Shown here in pieces: positions 31,427 through 38,527 of a stretch of DNA of 38,527 nt (the stretch's first letter is position 1; the number at the start of each line of letters is the position of its first letter). Under the pieces are notes generated by a model. That model did not search any database, was not told where the DNA came from, and saw nothing but the letters and a program-made list of their open reading frames with translations. The position numbers and the translations under genes were made by a program. This DNA is from Planctomycetaceae bacterium (GTDB taxonomy: Bacteria > Planctomycetota > Planctomycetia > Pirellulales > UBA1268): NCBI GenBank assembly GCA_005789975.1, contig SXWC01000169.1, positions 1 through 38,527 of the forward strand, given 5' to 3'.

Positions 31427-33640
31427 GTGAACGGCAAGATTCAAACGGGGCGGACGATCGGACTGGCCGTGACGACCGCAGTCGTGCTGCTGGCGATTTC
31501 GGGCTCACCGGTCACGGCCCAGGTGTTCACCCAGCCTCCGGCCGTCGTCGCCCCCGCAGAGCGGCCCTTGATCGCCGCGCCGGCCCCCGCGGCCGCTCCT
31601 CCCGCTGCGATGCCCGCCCAGCCCGTCGCTCCCCCGGCCGGAATGAAGCCGGGGTCCAACGACCGTCACATCGCCGTGGCCGTCCGCCGCCAGCTCGAAC
31701 GGGAGCATTTCCTCCGGAAGACCATCGACGACGCGATGGCCGAGCGGTGGTTTTCGGCGTTTCTCGAATCCCTCGATCCGATGAAGGTCTACTTCCTGCA
31801 GAGCGACGTGGACGGTTTCATGCAGAAGCGGCAGTCGCTCGACGACCTCGTGAAGCGGGGCGACGTGACGTTCGCCTACGAGGTGCTCGACCGCTTTCTC
31901 CAACGGGTCGACTCGCGGCTGCCCCTCATCGAGCGGCTGATCCAGTCGCCGCAGGACTTCACCGTCCCCGAGTCGATGATCATCGATCGTGACGAGGCCA
32001 AATGGGCCCTGAGTGATGCCGACGCCGAGGATCTCTGGCGGCGTCGGATCAAGTACGACCTCCTCGTGCAGAAGATGGAGAAGACGCCCCCTGAAGAGGC
32101 GAAGGACAAACTCCTTCGTCGCTACCGCAGCCTGGCCAAGCGCTGGCATCAGATGACCGCGGACGAACTCCTCGAGACCTACCTCTCGTCTTTGACCAGC
32201 AGCTTTGACCCGCACACGAGCTACATGTCACCGGGCACCCTGGAAAACTTCGAGATCGGCATGCGGCTCCAGCTCGACGGCATCGGCGCCCAACTCAAGG
32301 GTGAGGACGGCTACACGACGATCGTCGAACTCACGCCCGGCGGGGCCGCCGACCGTGACGGCCGGCTGAAGTCCAAGGACCGCGTCGTCGGTGTCGGGCA
32401 GGGTGGGGAGGGGGAAATCGTCGACGTGGTCGACATGAACCTCAACGAGGTGGTGAAGCTCATCCGTGGCAAGCGGGGCACGGTCGTGAGGCTGAAGGTG
32501 ATCCCGGTCGGCGAAACCGCCCCCAAGGTCTACGACATCACCCGCGCCAAGATCGAGCTGAAGGACGCGGAGGCCCGCGGCGAGGTGATCGAGCAGGGCA
32601 AGAAGGCCGATGGCTCCCCCTACCGCATCGGTGTCATCAACCTGCCGAGTTTCTACATGGACATGGCCGGCGCACAGCAGGGGCAGGCGGAGTTCAAGAG
32701 CAGCACCCGCGACTGCAAACGCCTGCTCGATGAGTTTCGGCAGAAGGGCGTCGACTGCGTCGTGCTTGACCTGCGGAGCAACGGCGGCGGCTCGCTGCCG
32801 GAATCGATCAAACTGACGGGGCTGTTCATCGACAAGGGGCCGGTCGTGCAGATCAAAGACGCCGACAAGCAGGTGAGGCCCTACGACGACGTCGATCAGG
32901 GCGTGGCCTGGGATGGACCGCTGGTGGTGCTCACGAGCAAGTTCAGCGCCAGCGCCAGCGAGATCCTCGCCGGAGCGATCCAGGATTACCACCGCGGGTT
33001 GATCGTCGGCGACAAGGCGACCCATGGAAAGGGCACCGTCCAGACGCTGCTCGACGTGGGCCGTCAGCTGTTTCCGCGGTTCGACAACGCCCCCTCCCTC
33101 GGTGCGATCAAGGTGACGATTCAACAGTTTTACAGGCCTTCCGGAGACAGCACGCAACTCGAGGGCGTGAAGAGCGACGTCGAGATTCCGAGCATCACGA
33201 CGCATCTGCCGATCGGCGAATGCGACCTCGATCATGCGATCACGTTCGACAAGGTGCCCCGCGCCGAGTTCCAGCCCACCGGTCAGGTGACCGACGGGAT
33301 GGTGGCCAAGCTCCGCCAGGAGTCGGCCAGGAGGGTCGAGGCCAGCAAGGAGTTCGAGAAACTCTCCGGCGACATCGCCCGCTACCAGAAGCGGAAGGAC
33401 GAGAAGACGATCTCGCTCGTCGAGTCGGAGTTCGAGAAGCAGTGGAACGAGGGCAAGGCTGCCGAGGACGAGGAGGAGAAGAAACTCGAGGAACTCGAGT
33501 TGCAGAAGAGGCCGGTCGTTCGCCGTGATTTCTCGTTCGACGAGGCGATGAACATCACGGTGGACTACATCCGCGCCCTCTCGGCAGCGATGGGGCTGAC
33601 CGACACCGCGAAGGTCCAGGAACCCACGACGGCACGCTGA
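31427..33640 (+). CDS. prc: C-terminal processing (Tsp/Prc) periplasmic protease
   Basis: Prc/Tsp is a periplasmic serine protease of the S41 family that trims or degrades proteins by their C-termini. The 737-residue product has a signal peptide (residues 1-32, ending PVTAQ) and a Pro/Ala linker. A helical N-domain contains FSAFLESLDPMKVYFLQSD, with DELLETYLSSLTSSFDPHTSYM further on. A PDZ domain lies near 284-370. The catalytic core has SKFSASASE (Ser within 507-511) and THGKGTVQ with Lys535. The C-terminal DUF3340-like part is Glu/Lys-rich. The GTG at 31427 is chosen because GGAGG lies 9 nt upstream. The upstream extension overlapping cbiX is not family-like. Confidence 0.95.
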   Translation: MNGKIQTGRTIGLAVTTAVVLLAISGSPVTAQVFTQPPAVVAPAERPLIAAPAPAAAPPAAMPAQPVAPPAGMKPGSNDRHIAVAVRRQLEREHFLRKTIDDAMAERWFSAFLESLDPMKVYFLQSDVDGFMQKRQSLDDLVKRGDVTFAYEVLDRFLQRVDSRLPLIERLIQSPQDFTVPESMIIDRDEAKWALSDADAEDLWRRRIKYDLLVQKMEKTPPEEAKDKLLRRYRSLAKRWHQMTADELLETYLSSLTSSFDPHTSYMSPGTLENFEIGMRLQLDGIGAQLKGEDGYTTIVELTPGGAADRDGRLKSKDRVVGVGQGGEGEIVDVVDMNLNEVVKLIRGKRGTVVRLKVIPVGETAPKVYDITRAKIELKDAEARGEVIEQGKKADGSPYRIGVINLPSFYMDMAGAQQGQAEFKSSTRDCKRLLDEFRQKGVDCVVLDLRSNGGGSLPESIKLTGLFIDKGPVVQIKDADKQVRPYDDVDQGVAWDGPLVVLTSKFSASASEILAGAIQDYHRGLIVGDKATHGKGTVQTLLDVGRQLFPRFDNAPSLGAIKVTIQQFYRPSGDSTQLEGVKSDVEIPSITTHLPIGECDLDHAITFDKVPRAEFQPTGQVTDGMVAKLRQESARRVEASKEFEKLSGDIARYQKRKDEKTISLVESEFEKQWNEGKAAEDEEEKKLEELELQKRPVVRRDFSFDEAMNITVDYIRALSAAMGLTDTAKVQEPTTAR

Positions 33641-33719
33641 GCCGGATTCGTGCGAAAACCGCAGCCCGTGGCGGTGCGGGTCGTGGGCCCCCGTCGCCGT
33701 CGGGCTTCCTGGAAAACGG

Positions 33720-34607
33720 TCAGGAGGCGTTCACGAGGCCGGCAAGTGCGGCGAGCGAGTCGGGGTGAGCCAGCGTGACGGGGAGATCGGCGAAGAGCCG
33801 CGACGGGTTGACCCGTTTGTCGGCGCCCCGGGTTCGCGGTGCCGATGGATCCCAGCGGGGCTCGGGGCTGCCGGTGAGGGCCGCGAGTCGGCCGTACCAT
33901 TCCCGGCGGCGGACTGGAGTGCCGTCGGAGACCACGTAGAGCGGCTGCGGCGAGATCGCGTCGGATGCGGCACAGACGATGGTCGCGGCGTCGTCGGCAT
34001 GGACAAGATTGAGCCACGAGTCGGGGTCGGCGGCGATCGGCCGGCCGGCGCGAAGATCGTCGAGCCGCGGCAGGCGACCGGGGCCGTAAAGGCCGGCGAA
34101 CCGCAGTGCCGTTCCCGGCCCGAGGGGGTGTGCCGCGAGCAGGGCCTCCGCCTCCACGAGCACCCGGCCGGCATCGCGGCCCGGATTCGGCGGCGTGCGC
34201 TCATCGACCACCCCGCCGCCTTCGTCGCCCCATATGCCGGTGGAACTCGAAAAGATGATCCGCGGCCGCGGGCCGGAGCCCTGGGCTGCCGCGAGGGCAT
34301 CGAGCAGCTTTCGCAGCCCGGCGACGTGCACGTCGCGATGCGTCGTCCCCGCGGCCCGATCGAAGCCGACGCTCCAGAACACGGTCACCGGTCGGCCGAT
34401 GTCGGAGAACAACGCCGACCAGCCCGGTTCGGTGGCGGTGACGTCGATGATCGCCGGCTCGATGCCGAGTGAGTGGAGTTCCACGGCACGCGCCTCCCGG
34501 CGCGTGATGCCGATCACCCGGGATCCGGCGCCGAGCCACCGTCGTGCGACCCGTTCACCGAGATAGCCACAGCCCACGACGAGCCGCGGAAGAGCCTGGG
34601 TGTGCAT
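33720..34607 (-). CDS. NAD(P)-dependent epimerase/dehydratase-like protein (YeeZ-like)
   Basis: The 295-residue product is a short-chain dehydrogenase-type protein. It has an N-terminal Rossmann motif LVVGCGYLGERVARRWL, the segment FSSSTGIWGDEGGGVVDE, and ALRFAGLYGPGRLPR further on. The usual YxxxK catalytic pair of extended SDRs is not obvious, as in the YeeZ-like group. The substrate is unknown. The ATG at 34607 lies 13 bp after the ruvX stop. A GTG-free alternative ATG at 34628 would overlap ruvX by 8 nt and add seven residues. It is the last gene of the manC-hydrolase-ruvX run and convergent with prc. Confidence 0.8.
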   Translation of the reverse strand: MHTQALPRLVVGCGYLGERVARRWLGAGSRVIGITRREARAVELHSLGIEPAIIDVTATEPGWSALFSDIGRPVTVFWSVGFDRAAGTTHRDVHVAGLRKLLDALAAAQGSGPRPRIIFSSSTGIWGDEGGGVVDERTPPNPGRDAGRVLVEAEALLAAHPLGPGTALRFAGLYGPGRLPRLDDLRAGRPIAADPDSWLNLVHADDAATIVCAASDAISPQPLYVVSDGTPVRRREWYGRLAALTGSPEPRWDPSAPRTRGADKRVNPSRLFADLPVTLAHPDSLAALAGLVNAS

Positions 34608-34620
34608 GTCTCGACTAGTC

Positions 34621-35097
34621 CTATCCATCCAGTGGTCGCGGCCGCTCGCCCCGCGTCTGCGAGTCGATCCATGACTGCAACACGACCTGCGCCGCTACGG
34701 CATCGGCCCGGGCCTTCTTGCGTCCGCGGGTCAGACCCACACCCGCGAGCATCCCCGCCGCCTCTCGGGAGCTGTACCGCTCGTCTTGAAAGGCGATCGG
34801 CAGGCCGGTGAGCCTTCCGAGCCACGCACCGAACCGCTCCACCTCCGTCGACATCGCACTGTCGGTGCCGTCGGCGTGGACCGGCAGGCCGACCACGAAG
34901 CCCGCGAGCGTCTCTTCGACGGCCAGCGTGCGGAAGAAGCGGCCGTCGGCCGCGAGATCCCCCGTCGTCTGCCGTACACAGAGGGGGCTGCAGATGATCC
35001 GCTCCGCGTCGCAGACCGCCACACCGATCCGGCGCCGGCCGTAGTCGATCCCCGCGACGCGGCCGGCCGGAATCGTCGGGGGGAGGGGGGCGTTCAT
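34621..35097 (-). CDS. ruvX: Putative pre-16S rRNA nuclease RuvX/YqgF
   Basis: RuvX/YqgF is an RNase H-fold nuclease implicated in maturing the 5' end of 16S rRNA. The 158-residue product has GIDYGRRRIGVAVCD (first catalytic Asp), VVGLPVHADGTDSAMSTEVERF, FQDERYSSREA (Glu/Arg motif) and a C-terminal ADAVAAQVVLQSWID with the last Asp. The ATG at 35097 overlaps the TGA of the upstream hydrolase as ATGA, so translation is coupled. Confidence 0.93.
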   Translation of the reverse strand: MNAPLPPTIPAGRVAGIDYGRRRIGVAVCDAERIICSPLCVRQTTGDLAADGRFFRTLAVEETLAGFVVGLPVHADGTDSAMSTEVERFGAWLGRLTGLPIAFQDERYSSREAAGMLAGVGLTRGRKKARADAVAAQVVLQSWIDSQTRGERPRPLDG

Positions 35098-36083
35098 TCG
35101 CCGGCCCCGGCTGGAGCGAGCGGAACCGCGGGCTCGAAACGCCCCGACTCGAGGAAGGATTGCGTCGCCCGCTGCACCCGCGGATCGCGGAGCATGGCGG
35201 CGTGATGGACCGGCAGGAGCAGGAAGTCGTCGGCGCCATCGAGCCGGGTTTCGTCGACGCGGACGACGGCGTCGTCGTCGCCCGCGAGAAGTGGGCTGAA
35301 GCCGCTGGTGTCGCCGCGTCCGCCGGCCACGATTCCAAACTCGCATGGCGGCACGGCGAGCTGCGGAGCCACCTTGTGCCAATCGACCACAAGATCGCGG
35401 GCGGCGCCCTCTGCCAGCCCGGCGAGGAATCCGACGCCCGCCACCTGCCGCGCGAGTTCCGAACCCGTGTTGGGGGGGCCGAGCATGACCATGCGGTCCA
35501 GCCGTGCGAGATCGTCGCGGTCGGCGAGCGTCATCCAGCGACGAACGACGAGATTGCCGAGGCTGTGCCCGACAAAACTGATGCGGCCTGACGCCGGCAG
35601 CGCGGCGATCACGGCACCGAGCGAGCGGCCGTGGGCTTCGATGTCGGCGTTCGTGCTGGCATAGCCGAAGAGAAGCACCGTCGCATCGAGCGACCGGCGG
35701 AGGTGTTCGGCGAGCGGCCGCATCGAGGAGCGGCCCTCCCCGAGCCCGTGGAGCACCAGGACGACCGGACCGGCGACGGGCGGAACGGTGCCGTCCGCCC
35801 CGAGTCGCTCGAAGGCGCCGCGGCATTCCTCGGCCGTACCCTCGCGGACGGTGGGGTCATCGGGATCGAGGATTCGGCAACGATCGTCGGAGGGCCGTTG
35901 CTGAAGCCTCCAGTCGTGCCGCACGACGAGGTCGCTCCACTCCAACGCCTCGCGGGACCGACGCATCGTCCGGAGCCACTCCACGTCGCGCCGCCCGACT
36001 TCCGCCGTCTCGTCCGACCGGCTCACGGCGGCGGCGAGGAGGAAGAGCGTGGCCGTCGCCGTGATCAGAGATACTCTTGCCAT
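35094..36083 (-). CDS. Secreted alpha/beta-hydrolase (lipase/esterase-like)
   Basis: The 329-residue product has a signal peptide (MARVSLITATATLFLLAAAVSRSDE) and an alpha/beta-hydrolase domain. VVLVLHGLGEGRSSM carries the oxyanion region and FVGHSLGNLVVRRW holds the nucleophile elbow G172-H-S174-L-G176. A late LLLPVHHAAML provides the likely catalytic His. The pattern resembles triacylglycerol lipase or PGAP1-like esterases; the substrate is unknown. ATG 36083 is preferred; GTG 36089 is possible. It overlaps the manC end by 19 nt and the ruvX start by 3 nt, so it sits in one transcript with both. Confidence 0.82.
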   Translation of the reverse strand: MARVSLITATATLFLLAAAVSRSDETAEVGRRDVEWLRTMRRSREALEWSDLVVRHDWRLQQRPSDDRCRILDPDDPTVREGTAEECRGAFERLGADGTVPPVAGPVVLVLHGLGEGRSSMRPLAEHLRRSLDATVLLFGYASTNADIEAHGRSLGAVIAALPASGRISFVGHSLGNLVVRRWMTLADRDDLARLDRMVMLGPPNTGSELARQVAGVGFLAGLAEGAARDLVVDWHKVAPQLAVPPCEFGIVAGGRGDTSGFSPLLAGDDDAVVRVDETRLDGADDFLLLPVHHAAMLRDPRVQRATQSFLESGRFEPAVPLAPAGAGE

Positions 36084-37147
36084 CCGCACTTCTCGATTTC
36101 GGCCACGACCTTGCGCACAGCCTCTTCGTGGGCCCGGTTGGCGACAAGCGTGGCGTCGGGGGTGTGTACCACAAGGATATCCGTGAGCCCCAGCGTGACG
36201 ACCAGATGGTCGTCGCCGGCATGCACGATGGTGCCGGAGGACTCGATGCCGAGGTGGCGTCCCACCGACGTGTTGCCCGCGGCGTCCGTCCCACGCTGCC
36301 TGGCCACGGCCGACCAGCCGCCGAGGTCATCCCAGCCGAACGGGGCCTCGATCACGGCCACGTCGGTGGCGTGCTCGAGCACCGCGTAGTCGATTGAGAT
36401 GCCGTGGATGGCGGCGAATTCCTCCGCGAAGACGCGGTCGCGATCGGGCGTGTCCCAGGCCGCGGCGATCCGGCGGAGGTGGGCCATGCACTCCGGCTGC
36501 CGCTCGTCGAGCGCCTCGATGATCGTGCTCGCCTTCCAGACGAAGATGCCGGCGTTCCAGAGGTAGGTGCCCGCGGCGACGTATTCCGCGGCCACGCTGG
36601 CGGGAGGCTTCTCGCGGACTCGGGCGACCGCGTGGGCCTGCAACGCCCCCGCGCCGCAGGGGAGAGCCGCACCCTGCTGGATGTAGCCGAAGCTCTCCGC
36701 GGGGTAGGTCGGACGCACGCCGAAGGTGATCAGGCGGGCGGGCGCGGATTCCACCAGCACGGCCGCCTCTCGGATCGCGCGGCGAAACTCGGCCGCGGGG
36801 CGGATCACATGGTCGGAGGGCATCACCGCCATGATCGCGTCGGGATCGTGTCGCGACACGAGCAGGGCGGCGAGGCCGATGCAGGGGGCGGTGTCCCGCT
36901 TGCAGGGCTCGCCGACGAGCCCCGCCTCGGGCACGCCGGGCGCCTGCCGCCGGACGGCATCGAGGAGCCGGGCCGACGTGACGATCATCGTGCGTTCCGG
37001 GGGCACGAGGCCGTCGAGCCGCTCCACGGTGTCTTCGAGAAGCGTCTTCGAGCCGGCAAGCGGCAGCAACTGCTTGGGCAGAGCGGCGCGGCTGGCGGGC
37101 CAGAATCTCGTTCCCGATCCGCCGGCCATCACGATCGCATGCAACAT
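36065..37147 (-). CDS. manC: Mannose-1-phosphate guanylyltransferase
   Basis: The enzyme makes GDP-mannose from mannose-1-phosphate and GTP for glycan and lipopolysaccharide synthesis. The 360-residue product has the nucleotidyltransferase signature GGSGTRFWPASR (9-20) and PKQLLPLAG. It also has AVMPSDHVI, FGVRPTYPAESFGYIQ, REKP and YLWNAGIFVWKAS. It lacks a phosphomannose isomerase cupin domain, so it is the short form. ATG 37147 is preferred over GTG 37165. The downstream hydrolase overlaps its end by 19 nt. Confidence 0.93.
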   Translation of the reverse strand: MLHAIVMAGGSGTRFWPASRAALPKQLLPLAGSKTLLEDTVERLDGLVPPERTMIVTSARLLDAVRRQAPGVPEAGLVGEPCKRDTAPCIGLAALLVSRHDPDAIMAVMPSDHVIRPAAEFRRAIREAAVLVESAPARLITFGVRPTYPAESFGYIQQGAALPCGAGALQAHAVARVREKPPASVAAEYVAAGTYLWNAGIFVWKASTIIEALDERQPECMAHLRRIAAAWDTPDRDRVFAEEFAAIHGISIDYAVLEHATDVAVIEAPFGWDDLGGWSAVARQRGTDAAGNTSVGRHLGIESSGTIVHAGDDHLVVTLGLTDILVVHTPDATLVANRAHEEAVRKVVAEIEKCGWQEYL

Positions 37148-37198
37148 CGTCGCATCATTCTCCACAGGATGTGGCGATGGGCCACGGGGCCGGAATCA

Positions 37199-37309
37199 TC
37201 AGCGGCCCCGCACCCACGTCCAGAACAAAAAGCAGAGCAGGGGAAACCCGCCGAAGATCAAGCCGTAGGTGAAGAGCGTCGTCCAAAGACGACTCGGCCA
37301 GCGTGCCAT
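37199..37309 (-). CDS. Small single-pass membrane peptide, 36 residues
   Basis: An ATG at 37309 opens a frame of 36 codons ending in TGA at 37201-37199. The peptide starts MARWPSRLWTTLFTYG and continues LIFGGFPLLCFLFWTWVRGR, which is one clear membrane helix flanked by basic residues. It starts 7 nt after the stop of the upstream membrane-protein gene and ends 51 nt before manC, exactly filling the gap in the run. I do not recognise a family. There is no clear ribosome site. Confidence 0.55.
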   Translation of the reverse strand: MARWPSRLWTTLFTYGLIFGGFPLLCFLFWTWVRGR

Positions 37310-37316
37310 CAGTGAG

Positions 37317-38174
37317 TCACCCGGGAGCCTGCACGAACACGTCGATCGGAATCTCCAGCGGCTCCTCCGCCGGCTCCGTCAGGCGGCACTCGACGCGGAC
37401 GCCCCAGGGGAGCACTTCCGCGGCCGTGACGACCGCTTCGACTCCATCATACTCGGTCGTCACCCGGACCGACGGGGTTTCGGCGAAGGAGGGGCAGAAG
37501 CCGACATGCGCATGGGCCGCACGACTGCCCGCCGGCAGGGCGAGGTTGAGCCGGCCGCGAAGGCAGTCTGCACCGGCGGGCGATTCGAACCGCTCGAGCC
37601 GCTGCAACAGCCTTCCCGGCTCTTCTTCTTCCCGTCGCACATGGCCGTCGCGGCGGCGGAGTGGCCGGGACCGGTGAGTCGGCGGGATGCGACGGGCGGG
37701 CGCGGTCTTGGACGCTCGCGGTGGCGCGGCGATCGGCATCCGCACGACCGCCACGGCGATGGCGGCAAGGACGGCGAGCATCGATGCCCAGTCGCCCCTG
37801 CTCGGCGGCAGCGCCACCGCGACGACGCCGAGGACGAGTCCGCACCGGGCCGCCACGGAGCCGAGAACTCCACCCACGTGACGGCATGACTGGTCGGCGA
37901 TCGCCACCAGCGTGATCCCCGCCGCGGCGACAAGCCACGCCGCGGCGGAATCCGTGACCTCGAAGCCCCCTGAGAGGCGCCGCACCGCGAGCACGACGCC
38001 GCACGCCACCGCCACGGTTCCGATGACCGCGGCGGCGACCGGCGGAAGCATCGCAACGAGCGGCTGACCGGCTGCGGCGAAGGCCTGCGGACGACCGGCC
38101 GATGTGCGGGGGGAACGCAGCCGCGGTCCACCGCGGGCCATGTGCCCCCCGCCGATCGCCGGTGTCGTCGTCAT
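37317..38174 (-). CDS. Hypothetical membrane protein with soluble C-terminal domain
   Basis: I do not recognise this 285-residue product. It has about four hydrophobic helices between residues 39 and 145 (LVAMLPPVAAAVIGTVAVAC, AAAWLVAAAGITLVAIADQ, AARCGLVLGVVAVAL, MLAVLAAIAVAVVRM). A basic Arg-rich linker (about 150-180) follows, then a beta-rich soluble domain of about 100 residues (ADCLRGRLNLALPAG, GVEAVVTAAEVLPWGVRVECRL). It starts 7 nt after metK and ends 7 nt before the 36-residue peptide, so it is part of the same run. Confidence 0.7.
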   Translation of the reverse strand: MTTTPAIGGGHMARGGPRLRSPRTSAGRPQAFAAAGQPLVAMLPPVAAAVIGTVAVACGVVLAVRRLSGGFEVTDSAAAWLVAAAGITLVAIADQSCRHVGGVLGSVAARCGLVLGVVAVALPPSRGDWASMLAVLAAIAVAVVRMPIAAPPRASKTAPARRIPPTHRSRPLRRRDGHVRREEEEPGRLLQRLERFESPAGADCLRGRLNLALPAGSRAAHAHVGFCPSFAETPSVRVTTEYDGVEAVVTAAEVLPWGVRVECRLTEPAEEPLEIPIDVFVQAPG

Positions 38175-38181
38175 GGGCCGT

Positions 38182-38527
38182 TCAGCCCACGGCGGCGCCG
38201 GACCGGGCTGCTTCGGCGAGTTGCTTCGCCTTGTCGGTATTCTCCCACGAGAAGCCGTCGCGGCCGAAGTGACCGCCGGCGGCCGTCTTGCGGTAGATGG
38301 GCCGCCGCAGGTCGAGGTAGTCGATGATTCCGCGGGGCGTCAACGGGAAGAAGTCCCGCACCACTTCGCAGAGCCGTTCATCCTCGACCTTGCCGGTGCC
38401 CTCGGTGTCGACATGCACGCTCACCTGGGCGTTGCGATACCCGTGCGCCATGCCGAGCTCCAGTGCGCGATCCCACGCACCCGTTGCCGCCTTGGCGAGA
38501 TCCTTCGGAAGCGTCGCCGTTGGGATC
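38182..38527 (-). CDS. metK: S-adenosylmethionine synthase C-terminal end, in a frame with non-MetK sequence at its 5' side
   Basis: The frame is open through the right edge, so the start is outside the window. From about 38425 down to the stop at 38182 it encodes the MetK C-terminus: [34 protein letters not shown] and [17 protein letters not shown]. MetK makes S-adenosylmethionine from methionine and ATP. Upstream of that point the expected MetK residues (like AKNIVAAGLA...YAIGV) are absent and the translation instead reads like class II ribonucleotide reductase. Either the locus is a recombined or broken gene or the contig end is chimeric. The gene lies 7 nt before the hypothetical membrane-protein gene. 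Confidence 0.85.
   Translation of the reverse strand, partial: IPTATLPKDLAKAATGAWDRALELGMAHGYRNAQVSVHVDTEGTGKVEDERLCEVVRDFFPLTPRGIIDYLDLRRPIYRKTAAGGHFGRDGFSWENTDKAKQLAEAARSGAAVG
38426..38527 (-). other. Class II ribonucleotide reductase-like fragment joined to metK
   Basis: The 34 codons at the right edge read [16 protein letters not shown] then [18 protein letters not shown], and continue VSV into MetK sequence. HGYRNAQ-x-[ST]-V normally precedes APTGTI in B12-dependent (class II) ribonucleotide reductases, where a preceding helix ends in WD.AL.LG. The match is to a conserved region as I recall it, over a short length. The switch happens within about 10 bp at 38416-38425. Confidence 0.55.

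Overview
The window reads as a GC-rich chromosomal segment of a planctomycete, probably Pirellulales-like. The evidence is family-level: a single-chain SecDF fusion, a DUF374-type acyltransferase, large secreted or anchored proteins (AsmA-like, VWA, double PDZ), a DnaA with an RSHST recognition helix, and many genes without a clear Shine-Dalgarno site. It is almost entirely housekeeping and envelope DNA. I see no prophage, CRISPR array, defence island, tRNA or rRNA, and no obvious new multi-gene system.

Layout. 1-6380 (+): end of a membrane H+-pyrophosphatase, tgt, yajC, fused secDF, and a LysM protein. 6599-13912: envelope genes of mixed orientation (a secreted alpha/beta-hydrolase-like protein, a VWA membrane protein, a small lipoprotein), tilS, a 539-bp gene-free stretch with a decayed IS630-type transposase and one copy of a dispersed repeat, and a large MFS transporter. 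14168-19179 (+): an AsmA-like protein, dapF and a lysophospholipid-acyltransferase-like gene. 19311-22683: a double-PDZ lipoprotein gene and dnaA diverge from a 451-bp control region. That region holds a near-consensus promoter overlapped by a perfect 12-bp-arm inverted repeat. 29143-22717 (-): a compact run xseA-xseB-ispA-dxs-nadK-secreted hypothetical, linking isoprenoid precursor synthesis, exonuclease VII and NADP supply. 29219-33640 (+): MFS exporter, cbiX and a Tsp/Prc protease. 38527-33720 (-): a tightly packed, partly overlapping run of metK (3' end only), a membrane protein, a 36-residue membrane peptide, manC, a lipase-like hydrolase, ruvX and an NAD(P)-dependent epimerase-like gene.

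Points most worth a second look: the dnaA promoter/operator with CTGTC half-sites shared across the divergent region; an abrupt switch from class II ribonucleotide reductase-like to MetK sequence about 100 bp from the right edge, which may be an assembly chimera; a Val replacing the usual bacterial Cys in the Tgt base pocket; a hydrolase-like protein lacking its nucleophile serine; and the repeat plus transposase remnants. All calls come from reading the sequence and recalling family motifs; no database search was run.
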